This document shows, in pieces, positions 26,511-34,634 of a DNA stretch of 64,000 bases. Each line of letters opens with the position of its first letter. Position 1 is the first letter of the stretch. The position numbers and the translations under genes were made by a program. The notes beneath the pieces are model-generated. The model had not been told where the DNA came from, did no database searches, and saw only the letters and a program-made list of their open reading frames with translations. Source of the stretch: Chitinophagaceae bacterium (GTDB taxonomy: Bacteria > Bacteroidota > Bacteroidia > Chitinophagales > Chitinophagaceae); contig JALNZE010000002.1 in assembly GCA_023229465.1 (NCBI GenBank), positions 186,001 to 250,000 on the forward strand, read 5' to 3'.

Positions 26511-26543
26511 ATTATGCGGTATTTAAAACCACAAAATAATGCC

Positions 26544-26576
26544 TATTGCTAAATTGTGCAAGGGGTGAAAACCCTT
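26544..26576 (-). promoter_or_regulatory. Conserved element, copy C
   Basis: It matches copy B at 27 of 33 positions. The inverted arms are slightly decayed (AAGGG/CCCCT), but the TTG and the TTAGCAA block are kept. It precedes the first gene of the three-gene unit. Confidence 0.5.
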
Positions 26577-26643
26577 TTCTTGTTTGCCGGATTGTTGCGG
26601 TAATTATATAAGTAGCCGGTAATTGTACAAAGGAAAACGACAC

Positions 26644-27297
26644 TTACTTCAGCCCATTACTCATCGCGTATACGATTAATCCAGATTTGCCTTTGACATT
26701 TAATTTCCTGGTAAGTTTCTTACGGTAATCATCCACTGTCCGGGGGCTGAGAAACATTTTACCTGCAATTTCCTGGTAGGAGAGTTCCTGGCACAAAAGT
26801 GACAGGAATGTTTTTTCTTTTTCAGTCAGATTGGTCGCTTTATCCTCACTAAAAAGAATATTATTTTTAATGCCACTAAAAATTTTGGCAGATAAGGATT
26901 CAGGAAGGTAAACCCCTTTTTCATACAGGGTATCTATGGCTTCTTTCAGTTTTTCCGGATCACTGTTCTTGGTGATATAGCCCTTTGCCCCGGCCCGGAT
27001 CATTTTTATAATGGTATTCTCATCGCTGAACATGGAGAGCGCCAGTATCCTGACCTGTGGGTAATGCGTACTAACCCATTGGGCGGTTTGATACCCGTCT
27101 TTCTCCGCCATGTTCACGTCAAGGATCAGTACATCGGGTATTTTATGTTTTTTCAGTTGCTCAATGACTTCGTTCCCATTGTCTACATCAAAAAGAGATT
27201 CGTAGTTTCCGAGCATCATCAGGAGTTTAATTAATCCTTTTCGTAACATGGCATGATCATCGGCAAGAGCAATAGATATTTTTTTAGGTAAGTTCAT
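26644..27297 (-). CDS. LuxR/NarL-type response regulator
   Basis: The 217-residue protein has an N-terminal receiver domain with the acidic pair DD at 13-14, phosphoacceptor Asp60 in 'VLILDVNM', and the switch Lys in 'GYITKNSDP'. The C-terminal LuxR-type HTH (about 152-217) carries 'LSYQEIAGKMFLSPRTVDDYRKKL'. It follows the sensor kinase gene by 15 bp and is its likely partner. Targets may include the units bearing the repeated element in this region, which is inference only. Confidence 0.9.
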   Translation of the reverse strand: MNLPKKISIALADDHAMLRKGLIKLLMMLGNYESLFDVDNGNEVIEQLKKHKIPDVLILDVNMAEKDGYQTAQWVSTHYPQVRILALSMFSDENTIIKMIRAGAKGYITKNSDPEKLKEAIDTLYEKGVYLPESLSAKIFSGIKNNILFSEDKATNLTEKEKTFLSLLCQELSYQEIAGKMFLSPRTVDDYRKKLTRKLNVKGKSGLIVYAMSNGLK

Positions 27298-27312
27298 ATT
27301 AGTTGATGGCTG

Positions 27313-28122
27313 TCACTCTTTGAAAGGTATAAAGATACAAATAGTAGTTCCTTCCCGCAAAATGCTCTGAATAGTAATAGAGCCCTTAAACAGGTTAATC
27401 CTGGATTGAAGGCTTCTTAATCCAACTCCATTATAAGCGGAATGGCCGGTTGGTGAAGGCGTGAATTCAAAACCCACACCGTTGTCTGCCAGCAGAATGT
27501 CAATGCCGGTTTCCTTTTTAGTAATAGATAAAGTTATGCGGGTAGCCTTTGCATGCTTGATGATATTATTGCAGATTTCCTGGAACATCCGGAAAACCAG
27601 TAACTGTGTTTCTTTCGGTAAACGCTTTCCCTCATCATCATCCGGATCCGTAATAATTATCTCAAACAATCCTTTTTGTGCCAGTAAATCCAGTTCATAT
27701 TTGATGGCGGCAAAGACACCAACCTCTGTGATGCGGTCAGAATTAAGGCTTCTGGAGAGTTGTGAAATATCTTCGGTTGCTTTACTTAACATGATTTTAG
27801 TGTCTTTGATCAATTCGGATGCACCCGCGGGAAGCGGCATAGTCTGCAGGATCGAGATATTTACATTGGCCAGTAACATGATCTGGCCAATATTATCGTG
27901 GATCTCCATAGAGATATTTTTTAAAACCTCTTCCTGTATTTCCAGCCGGGTTTGTAAGAGCTCTTTTTCAAAAGCGGTTTTCAGGGTTCCCATTTCTTTT
28001 TCCTGTATTAGTTTCCTTTTCTGGTAAAGCAGCAGCATGGTAATAACGAAGCCAATAAGAAGAATAGCGATCAGGATACTCGCTAAGAACTGGGTATAAA
28101 TTTCCGGATATTGAGCTTGCAT
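27313..28122 (-). CDS. Sensor histidine kinase (HisKA_3/NarX class)
   Basis: The 269-residue protein has one N-terminal membrane helix (about 11-33), a coiled-coil linker, and the HisKA_3 phosphoacceptor segment 'NISMEIHDNIGQIMLLANV' with His75. An HATPase_c domain follows (N-box 'FQEICNNIIKHAKA', G-boxes 'DNGVGFEF' and 'GVGLRSLQSRI'). There is no recognisable sensory domain. Its start overlaps the upstream membrane-protein gene by 40 bp, so the two are probably translated together and that protein may supply sensing. Confidence 0.88.
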   Translation of the reverse strand: MQAQYPEIYTQFLASILIAILLIGFVITMLLLYQKRKLIQEKEMGTLKTAFEKELLQTRLEIQEEVLKNISMEIHDNIGQIMLLANVNISILQTMPLPAGASELIKDTKIMLSKATEDISQLSRSLNSDRITEVGVFAAIKYELDLLAQKGLFEIIITDPDDDEGKRLPKETQLLVFRMFQEICNNIIKHAKATRITLSITKKETGIDILLADNGVGFEFTPSPTGHSAYNGVGLRSLQSRINLFKGSITIQSILREGTTICIFIPFKE

Positions 28123-28742
28123 ACAAATGCGATGATAAATAAGGTATATAACAATGAGTTCACAAAAATAAATAATTTAACCAGATCAACCGTAATGGCT
28201 CTGGGTAAGGTCGCAACATAGTTAATGATCCCTAAAAAAGACATGGAAGAAGTAAAAAAGAAAACCAGGCCCGTAATTATCCAAAAAGCAGGTGTGCGGA
28301 GCAGGTTTATTTTTTCATGGCTTTTAAATAACTGAAAGAAATAAAGTATTCCTAATGTATCTATTGTTAAACAGCCAACCGTATACGAATAAGTATGAAA
28401 TACCTGTGGCCCCTGTAAAAAACAGATATTCGTCAAACAGATTAATGGTAAGATATACAGTAGCCGGGTAATCCATTTTTTTATAGGAGGATCCGTAATG
28501 ATCTTTTGAAAAAAATAAATGAAAAATGCAAATTCCATAACTGAGTACAGATTAAAAAGTAAGGTATTATTCAGGTGATTGTAGCTGATCCATGTTCCTG
28601 TTATTTCCACAATGATTGTAAGCAGAAGGAATAAAGGAAATGATCTCAAATATTTTTCATTTTGATTATTTTTCCTGTAAACGGTCAGGAGACTGATGCA
28701 AAAAGTGATTATCAATATTTTTACATCCAGGTGCAGATTCAT
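28083..28742 (-). CDS. Multi-pass membrane protein coupled to histidine kinase
   Basis: The 219-residue very hydrophobic protein has about seven predicted membrane helices (near 6-22, 34-51, 62-82, 90-107, 115-138, 150-172, 184-208), short loops and a basic tail. No domain was recognised. It ends inside the kinase gene (40-bp overlap). A kinase with a single helix and no sensor domain next to a seven-helix protein suggests a split sensor. Bacterial 7TM sensor domains are normally fused to the kinase, so this is a hypothesis. Confidence 0.6.
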   Translation of the reverse strand: MNLHLDVKILIITFCISLLTVYRKNNQNEKYLRSFPLFLLLTIIVEITGTWISYNHLNNTLLFNLYSVMEFAFFIYFFQKIITDPPIKKWITRLLYILPLICLTNICFLQGPQVFHTYSYTVGCLTIDTLGILYFFQLFKSHEKINLLRTPAFWIITGLVFFFTSSMSFLGIINYVATLPRAITVDLVKLFIFVNSLLYTLFIIAFVCKLNIRKFIPSS

Positions 28743-28751
28743 TTTTAAAAG

Positions 28752-28784
28752 TAACTCCTGTATTTGAAACAGGAGTTATTTTTT
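28752..28784 (-). terminator. Hairpin between 164-aa gene and membrane-protein gene
   Basis: The perfect ten-base stem TAACTCCTGT/ACAGGAGTTA has a 7-nt loop. On the minus strand CTTTT follows, and the next ATG lies 9 nt after the stem. It may act as a partial terminator or mRNA-stabilising hairpin that separates expression of the 164-residue protein from the sensor genes. Confidence 0.55.
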
Positions 28785-28791
28785 GCTCACA

Positions 28792-29286
28792 TCAAATAAC
28801 AATCATCTGGTTGTTATTTTTTAAAATAGTAATACCGATCGTTTCGGGGTATGTATCCAGTGTGTCATTCGGTGGGCAGGAAGGAGGACAAAGGCTGCTG
28901 AAATTAAATGCCAGTATTTCCGGTTTACCCTCATTTTGGATATAAATGTCTTTGTTGACCGTTTTACCCTTTTCGTTTAACTTTTCTTTGGTGGCCACGA
29001 GTACAATGGTTTGTCTGCCCCGGAATTCCGGAACCTCTGCAAAATCATCAGGATAAACACCAAAATACATTTTGATGCCATCCGCCTGGTTTTCTTTCGC
29101 GAGTTGCAGGAAGGATTGTAGTTCTTCCATGCCATACCAGGCGCTTAAGGAATCTGCCTTTCCCAGTCTTTGGGTGTTTTGAATCCAACGTTCTTTTTTG
29201 TAGTTACGGATCAGTTGATCTACATGGCGTGTGTCCACCTGTTGGCCTTTTTTTGAAGCCTTCGAAGCTGTAATTGTCGTTGTCAT
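28792..29286 (-). CDS. Conserved hypothetical protein with CPPSCPP motif
   Basis: The 164-residue soluble protein has no signal. Its N-terminus is basic (MTTTITASKASKKGQQVD). The middle has 'SLSAWYGMEELQSFLQLAKENQADGIKMYFGVYP' split across two conserved-looking blocks. The C-terminal part has 'SSLCPPSCPPNDTLD'. The pattern (W then 'FYxAxYP' then a beta strand) recalls a family of uncharacterised small cytosolic proteins in Flavobacteria and Chitinophagaceae; this is from memory and unverified. The CPPSCPP pair might bind metal. It precedes the split-sensor genes. Confidence 0.55.
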   Translation of the reverse strand: MTTTITASKASKKGQQVDTRHVDQLIRNYKKERWIQNTQRLGKADSLSAWYGMEELQSFLQLAKENQADGIKMYFGVYPDDFAEVPEFRGRQTIVLVATKEKLNEKGKTVNKDIYIQNEGKPEILAFNFSSLCPPSCPPNDTLDTYPETIGITILKNNNQMIVI

Positions 29287-29611
29287 ACAAATTAGTTTTG
29301 GTGATGAATAATTTCATTCCAAACTATTGATAACATTCACAAAATAGTATTTTAATTAATTGAAAATCAATTAATAATAGTTATATAAAATATATAATAT
29401 AATAATAATCAAAACATAATAAAAAACGATAAAAAAAATACCGTTAAATAGTGCAAAAAAAACCGTTTTTGAGGGGGATATAAAAATAGTGATTTCACGG
29501 TAATAAAATACCGTGAAAACAAGGTGTTGCTCTTTCGCGGATAGTTTTTTTTTGGAAAATGAGCTAAAACCCAATTTTCTCCGGTAAAGGAAAAAGATGA
29601 GGGCGAACGGG
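29287..29611. promoter_or_regulatory. AT-rich intergenic region with strong palindrome
   Basis: This 325-bp gap has no gene. It is extremely AT-rich, especially 29340-29455. At 29493-29518 a perfect ten-base inverted repeat (TTTCACGGTA, six bases, TACCGTGAAA) stands out. The region lies between a response regulator gene and the 164-residue protein gene, both on the minus strand, so it should hold the promoter of the latter. Confidence 0.6.
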
Positions 29612-30268
29612 CTATTCCGTGAAAATAGTTACCAGTCCGTTTTTAAAACCAAACAGGACAAGCGCGGCCCTGTTTTTGATCCCCAGTTTTTGAAAAAGGC
29701 TATCCCGGTAGTTTTCAATGGTTTTCGGACTTACCCCCATGATTCCTGCGATCTCGTTGTAATTGAGGTTGGTAGCAGCCAGTTTGATAAATTCCAATTC
29801 TCTGGGCGAAAGGTATTTCCTGCCGTTAAATCCCAGCCTTTTTTTATCCGTGGTGTTTTTCCTGAAATATTCCTTTTTTACCAGTTCACCGAGATAAAAT
29901 CCTTTGGTATGTACCGTGATAATCGCTTTTGCCAGCGTGGAAGGATCCGCGCTTTTTGTAATATAACCACAGGCTCCTGACGCAATCATATTAATGACGG
30001 TATCTTCTTCGTAGATCAGCGAATAAACGATGATCTTAATAGAAGGGTGTCTTGCCTGCAGTTCCCGGATGGTCTGAAAACCATTCATCACAGGCATATT
30101 GATGTCAAGGATGACAATATCCGGAAGCCGGGCCGGCACCAGTTTTTCCAGTAATTCTTTTCCATTTGAAGCTTCCAGAATAACCCTGATACCGGGATGT
30201 AATTCTATAATTGTTTTTATGCCTTTACGTGTAATCACATGGTCATCAACAAGAGCAAGGGATATCAT
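29612..30268 (-). CDS. LuxR/NarL-type response regulator (no adjacent kinase)
   Basis: The 218-residue protein has a receiver domain with acidic residues at 8-9 and phosphoacceptor Asp55 in 'DIVILDINMPV'. The switch segment is 'GYITKSADPSTLAKAI', and a C-terminal LuxR HTH carries 'LNYNEIAGIMGVSPKTIENYRDSLFQKL'. It resembles the regulator at 26.6 kb in length and layout, so one may be a duplicate of the other. No kinase is adjacent. The sensor at 27.3 kb could serve both. Confidence 0.88.
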   Translation of the reverse strand: MISLALVDDHVITRKGIKTIIELHPGIRVILEASNGKELLEKLVPARLPDIVILDINMPVMNGFQTIRELQARHPSIKIIVYSLIYEEDTVINMIASGACGYITKSADPSTLAKAIITVHTKGFYLGELVKKEYFRKNTTDKKRLGFNGRKYLSPRELEFIKLAATNLNYNEIAGIMGVSPKTIENYRDSLFQKLGIKNRAALVLFGFKNGLVTIFTE

Positions 30269-30445
30269 AAACAGGTTTCAGATTCTTTCAACCGTAATCG
30301 TTTCAATACATAAGATTAAGACTTTTTTCAATGCACAATATTTTAAATTACGGAGTATCAGGAAGTGGGTGGCGATTAAGAATGTATTTGACACAGACAG
30401 GTTAACGCAAAAGGATCCAACCAATCAATCGCAAAACTATTTCCA

Positions 30446-30488
30446 AATTAGGGGTTTTTACCCCTTGTATAACTTAGCAACACATATT
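30446..30488 (+). promoter_or_regulatory. Conserved element, copy B, with promoter-like boxes
   Basis: AGGGG, six bases, CCCC is followed by TTG (30465-30467), 20 bases, then TATCTTTA (30488-30495), close to the Bacteroidota TTTG-N19-TAnnTTTG promoter. It matches copy A at 41 of 43 positions in opposite orientation. It lies in the gap between the divergent regulator and the lipoprotein gene. Confidence 0.55.
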
Positions 30489-30590
30489 ATCTTTACCCTG
30501 TTGCCGGTTTTAATTTTAATCGGATGCAGGGTTACTGTTACGGCTGTTGCTGGCGAATATGTAGATGCCAAATATGTATCAATTGAATGA
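30465..30590 (+). pseudogene. Probable decayed 5' copy of the lipoprotein gene
   Basis: After copy B the frame has no ATG but reads a lipoprotein-like stretch (VLILIGCRVTV) that mirrors VIGCRRTV of the lipoprotein at 24.0-24.9 kb, then stops after 41 codons. At DNA level the bases around the Cys codon are also similar. It looks like a truncated duplicate that lost its start and most of its body. It is short, so chance similarity of signal peptides cannot be excluded. Confidence 0.4.
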
Positions 30591-30635
30591 CTATCGCTTT
30601 TTTCAAATATTTCCTGAAACCAATTTTTACCAATC

Positions 30636-31073
30636 ATGCATAAATACTGTCTTTTATTTTTGGCATTGCTGGCTTGTAATAAGGAACCGGGTACGCAGGT
30701 TGAAGTCGTTCCTTCAGGTGATATTGTATTTAAAAACTATCAACTATCAACAGTTAAAACGCGGCTTATTGGGAAATGGAGACTTATCTATGGAGAAGGC
30801 GGATTTGCCGGACAAGCAGTCTATTGTTCAAATTGTACTGTTGAAATAACCAAATCGGATTCGATGTATTGGGTTGAAATGGGTATGCCCAAAATTGCTT
30901 CTCCTATTCTTTGGCTTTATGCTAAGACTTTCAATGACACCCTGGTATATCAAATGAGTATTCACTATATCACCGGTAATCCCCGAACTTATATTCTTGA
31001 TAGGATATACAAAGACTCATTGATATTTTATGAATATGGCCGTGACGGATACCGCTTTTTTTTAACAAAATAG
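30636..31073 (+). CDS. Small hypothetical lipoprotein
   Basis: The 145-residue protein starts MHKYCLLFLALLACNKEPG, a short lipoprotein signal with Cys14 as the likely lipid site. The mature part contains 'LIGKWRLIYGEGGF' and 'ILDRIYKDSLIFYEYGRDGYRF', which resembles the lipocalin-like small lipoproteins common in Bacteroidota. That resemblance is by pattern only. It sits 27 bp before the protease ATG in the same direction and may share its transcript. Confidence 0.6.
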   Translation: MHKYCLLFLALLACNKEPGTQVEVVPSGDIVFKNYQLSTVKTRLIGKWRLIYGEGGFAGQAVYCSNCTVEITKSDSMYWVEMGMPKIASPILWLYAKTFNDTLVYQMSIHYITGNPRTYILDRIYKDSLIFYEYGRDGYRFFLTK

Positions 31074-31100
31074 TTTGTGACAGTTCTAAAACCAATTCTT

Positions 31101-33575
31101 ATGAGAATTATTTTACTCCTTAGTTTACTTGCATTATCTATCTATGGCAGTACACAAACCGCAAAGCTGGATACGCTTAAAATAGAATTCAATAAAACAG
31201 GTAAAGTATCCTTTGCATCATTCAGCAACAAAAAACAAAATCACAGGTTGCAGGATCCAAAGGTATTTCTTAAAGAATTTCTGAGGCATCCCGACACGGA
31301 AGATTTTAAAATTGAAAAGTCATTCACCGATGAATTGGGGATGAGTCATATTTTATTTCAGAGGTATTTTAGAGGGATAGCCGTGGAGGGCTCAACTTAT
31401 TTTTTACATGGGCGAAATACCAACGTGGAACATTTGAATGGTGATTATGAAGATATCAGGATAAATTCTGTAATTCCAAAATTAACAGAATTACAGGCAC
31501 TTCAGGCGGCCCTTGATCAAATTAAAGCAACTACCTATCAATCGGAAGATAAAATTAAAGATGGCCTTACCCTTACCGTTAACAACAAAATCGTGTCTTT
31601 TCGAAAAGCCGAACTGCTGATTAGCAAGGGTAGTGATGACATTTGGCGGTTATCTTATAAATTCATTATCCGCTCGCTCAACCCTTTCCGGTCTGATTAT
31701 GTATATGTTGACGCGAAAACAGGCCAAATCATAAAAATATTACCCACCTATTGTACCACGAATGCAAATGGCACGGGAGACACCCGGTACAGCGGCACTC
31801 AAAATATTGTTACCGACTCAAATACCGGAGGTTTCCGTTTGCGGGAATCACGAAATAATGTTTCGGTTACAACCTTTAATTCAATCAGCCCGGGGTGGCT
31901 TTATTTGGCCAATGATTTTACTGATAATGACAATTCCTGGACAGCCGCAGAACATGATAATGCTGATCATGATAACGCAGGATTGGATGTTCACTGGGGC
32001 GTAGAGCAGGTACTTGATTATTGGAGGACGGTAAGGGGAAGAAACAGTATCAATGACAGTGGTTTACAAATAACAAGTTGGGTACATTGGGGAATACACT
32101 ATGATAACGCTTTTTATGAAGAAACAAGCCATGATCTGACTTTTGGTGACGGTGGTTCACGTTTTACACCGTTAACCTCATTAGATGTGGTTGCTCATGA
32201 GATGGGGCATGGCATATGCCAGTACACGGCTAATCTTGGTAATTCCGGAGAATCTGGGGCTTTGGCTGAAGGACTAAGTGATATTTGGGCGTCTGTAATT
32301 GAGAATTGGTCCACACCTTCCAAATCCAGGTGGCTGATAGGTGAGGATATAACCATTAGCCCCAATGTAGCTTTGAGATCAATGTCAAATCCCAAAGATC
32401 CGAATGTAATTAATCCCGGACCAAACACATTTGGAGGAACGAATTGGGTGGACCCTTCTTCAGGCTTTGATAACGGTGGTATACATATTAATTGCGGAAT
32501 ACTAAACTTCTGGTTTTATCTTCTTACAGAAGGCAAGAGTGGAACCAATGACAACTCGGCAAATTATTGTGTTAGTTCCATCGGCATAACAGATGCTGCA
32601 AGTATCGTATATAGAGCTGAGCGTTCATTAACAAACAGCGCAACATTTTCTTCTATGAGAAGTGTATCTATCCAGGCTGCCATAGACCTGTTTGGTGAAT
32701 ATTCTGTACAAACAATAGCCGTTACTAATGCCTGGCATGCGGTTGGAGTTGGCAATAAATACTATACTTATGGAACACTATCTGCTTCACAGTTGAATTG
32801 TACTACCGTACGATTTAGTACAGCCATGCCATTAGGCACTTATTATTGGCAATTCAGTGGTGATTATACTGTCAACAGTTCCACTGCAGCCACAACTTCA
32901 ATAAATTATGTTGATGCTACAGGAACTTATGGCAACGCATATGTCAGCGGGTACACAGCTTGTGGGAACTTTCTGGAAGCATCGGTTGCTTTTGCTCCTT
33001 TCCAGCAGCCCATTACCTATGTAACATCCATGCCCGTCATTGGCAATGACCAATTGAGTGTGTATATTAATGATGTTAATTATGCCACCAATTATAAATG
33101 GTACATCAACGGCAATCTGGCAGACCAGGGAAGCAGGATCTTTTGTACCTGTTACATCGGTTCACCCACGTATTGCGGCCAGAATAATACCATTGAAGTT
33201 GTTGCCGAAACAACCTGTGGAACCTATAGTGTGGCCTATGAATACTTCGATTGGTATTGTGGAAGCGGGCTTTCCAAACCAAAAAACAATGACCCTGCTA
33301 TAATTGCAAGTATTACTAAGGAAACTTCAACAGAAAATGATAAATACCGGGTTTATCCTAACCCAGCCAAAAATGTGATCACTGTACTTGTTCCGGAAAG
33401 CAAACTGCCAACAACGGTTCGGTTCATTAATTCAACAGGCCAGATGCTGCAGACAATAAATAATGTAGTCATGCAAGCAAAAATTCCAGTTAGCCATTAC
33501 CCAGGCGGAATATATGTAGTTGAAATTATCAACAACCGAAGTACAGTTAAAAAGAAAATTATTGTAACACATTGA
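31101..33575 (+). CDS. Secreted M4 (thermolysin-like) metalloprotease with T9SS sorting domain
   Basis: The 824-residue protein has a signal peptide (MRIILLLSLLALSIYGSTQ), an FTP/PepSY-type propeptide (about 30-220), and an M4 catalytic domain. Zinc ligands are the HEMGH at 366-370 and Glu390 in 'ALAEGLSD', 20 residues on as in thermolysin. 'DNGGIHINCGILN' supplies the conserved active-site His. Cys-rich Ig-like segments follow (about 560-740). The C-terminus 'YRVYPNPAKNVITV...GGIYVVEI...KKIIVTH' is a type A T9SS sorting domain. The protease should be exported through the outer membrane and processed there. The ATG at 31101 is chosen over a GTG at 31077. Confidence 0.93.
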   Translation: MRIILLLSLLALSIYGSTQTAKLDTLKIEFNKTGKVSFASFSNKKQNHRLQDPKVFLKEFLRHPDTEDFKIEKSFTDELGMSHILFQRYFRGIAVEGSTYFLHGRNTNVEHLNGDYEDIRINSVIPKLTELQALQAALDQIKATTYQSEDKIKDGLTLTVNNKIVSFRKAELLISKGSDDIWRLSYKFIIRSLNPFRSDYVYVDAKTGQIIKILPTYCTTNANGTGDTRYSGTQNIVTDSNTGGFRLRESRNNVSVTTFNSISPGWLYLANDFTDNDNSWTAAEHDNADHDNAGLDVHWGVEQVLDYWRTVRGRNSINDSGLQITSWVHWGIHYDNAFYEETSHDLTFGDGGSRFTPLTSLDVVAHEMGHGICQYTANLGNSGESGALAEGLSDIWASVIENWSTPSKSRWLIGEDITISPNVALRSMSNPKDPNVINPGPNTFGGTNWVDPSSGFDNGGIHINCGILNFWFYLLTEGKSGTNDNSANYCVSSIGITDAASIVYRAERSLTNSATFSSMRSVSIQAAIDLFGEYSVQTIAVTNAWHAVGVGNKYYTYGTLSASQLNCTTVRFSTAMPLGTYYWQFSGDYTVNSSTAATTSINYVDATGTYGNAYVSGYTACGNFLEASVAFAPFQQPITYVTSMPVIGNDQLSVYINDVNYATNYKWYINGNLADQGSRIFCTCYIGSPTYCGQNNTIEVVAETTCGTYSVAYEYFDWYCGSGLSKPKNNDPAIIASITKETSTENDKYRVYPNPAKNVITVLVPESKLPTTVRFINSTGQMLQTINNVVMQAKIPVSHYPGGIYVVEIINNRSTVKKKIIVTH

Positions 33576-33671
33576 CCATATTAGCATATATGAAACATTA
33601 AGACACTATTAAAACATGCAATAATATAAATGGCGGTCAGTTTCGTTTTAGAAACCAAATAAATTCAGCTA

Positions 33672-34625
33672 CTATCTACCCTTTTTCCTACTGTTAAACA
33701 CCCTCGAAATATTGAAACCAAAATTAATATCTCCATCCTCCCATTTATTGGTGGTTTGCGTTAAAAAGGCTTTTTCATTCATACCAATAGTATTTGAAAA
33801 ATGCAGTTGAAACACATGGCCGCCGGTTTCAATATCAATTCCAACCGCTAATGGGTTTACAAACTCATTTTTATTAATCCCGGCAACTACATAATTATAA
33901 TCGATCACTAAAGCAACCCTTTTAGACAATTTATACCGGGCTCCCAAACCTATTGCATACACATCGGTTTTATTATCCGCGGAAACAGTAGCAGAAGTAA
34001 TCACCTTCCTGTGAACCCATGCCGGGGTTAGCTGTAAAGAAAATTTGTCATTACATTTTCTCCCAATAAGCAACTCGTGATAATATGCCGTTCTGTCTGA
34101 AAGCGATTTTGCAGGTTCTAAGCTATTGACCTTTGTAGTATTAACAACCATACCGCTTACCCACACCAGAGATACCGGTACCTCCTTTGCCCCCTTTTGT
34201 TGTTGAATAACCCTGAATTTAATTAATCCATCAATTTCCTTTTGATAGGTGCTCCTGCCAATACCAAGCGTAAGGTTTTCAGTAATCCCATAATCAAACC
34301 CCAAGCGCATTCTTGCCTGGTCAAGTCCAAAAAAATTATTACTCCCTGAATTGATGAAACCAAAACGATGCAGGATACGAAAGTCTAACACCCCCCTGCC
34401 TATCAATTCGGTAGATTGGTTATTGATAATTCTTGAAGATTTAAAAGCGCCGGTTATCCATTCTTTAGCAGGCGTTTTGTCATCTAGTAAACTCAGCAAA
34501 GAAGTATCCGTTTGGGATGATACTGAATTAAAATAAAAAATAAAAACGGGAAATACCATAACAAACTTTGCCATTGTTTTCCGGGATAAAGTATAGAATT
34601 TGCCGCCTGTTAATGTCTTTCTCAT
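33672..34625 (-). CDS. DUF5777 family outer-membrane beta-barrel protein
   Basis: The 317-residue protein matches the DUF5777 pattern: signal, 'GAFKSSRIINNQSTELIGRGVLDFRILHRFG', then 'LDQARMRLGFDYGITENLTLGIGRS' (in two blocks) and repeated barrel strands. An internal Met (34574) starts a cleaner signal peptide (MAKFVMVFPVFIFYFNSVSSQ) and may be the true start. It is the last gene of a run with YceI, a cytochrome-like lipoprotein and a COG4315 lipoprotein. This grouping suggests a periplasmic redox or electron-transfer function. The actual role is unknown. Confidence 0.8.
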   Translation of the reverse strand: MRKTLTGGKFYTLSRKTMAKFVMVFPVFIFYFNSVSSQTDTSLLSLLDDKTPAKEWITGAFKSSRIINNQSTELIGRGVLDFRILHRFGFINSGSNNFFGLDQARMRLGFDYGITENLTLGIGRSTYQKEIDGLIKFRVIQQQKGAKEVPVSLVWVSGMVVNTTKVNSLEPAKSLSDRTAYYHELLIGRKCNDKFSLQLTPAWVHRKVITSATVSADNKTDVYAIGLGARYKLSKRVALVIDYNYVVAGINKNEFVNPLAVGIDIETGGHVFQLHFSNTIGMNEKAFLTQTTNKWEDGDINFGFNISRVFNSRKKGR

Positions 34626-34634
34626 AATTAAATG

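Noticed and set aside
27461..28027. 188-codon plus-strand frame
   Set aside because: It lies wholly opposite the histidine kinase, and its composition is that of a reversed coding frame.
30099..30590. 163-codon plus-strand frame across the second regulator gene
   Set aside because: Its first two-thirds are a shadow of the regulator. Only the last 41 codons show a lipoprotein-like signal, recorded as a decayed copy.
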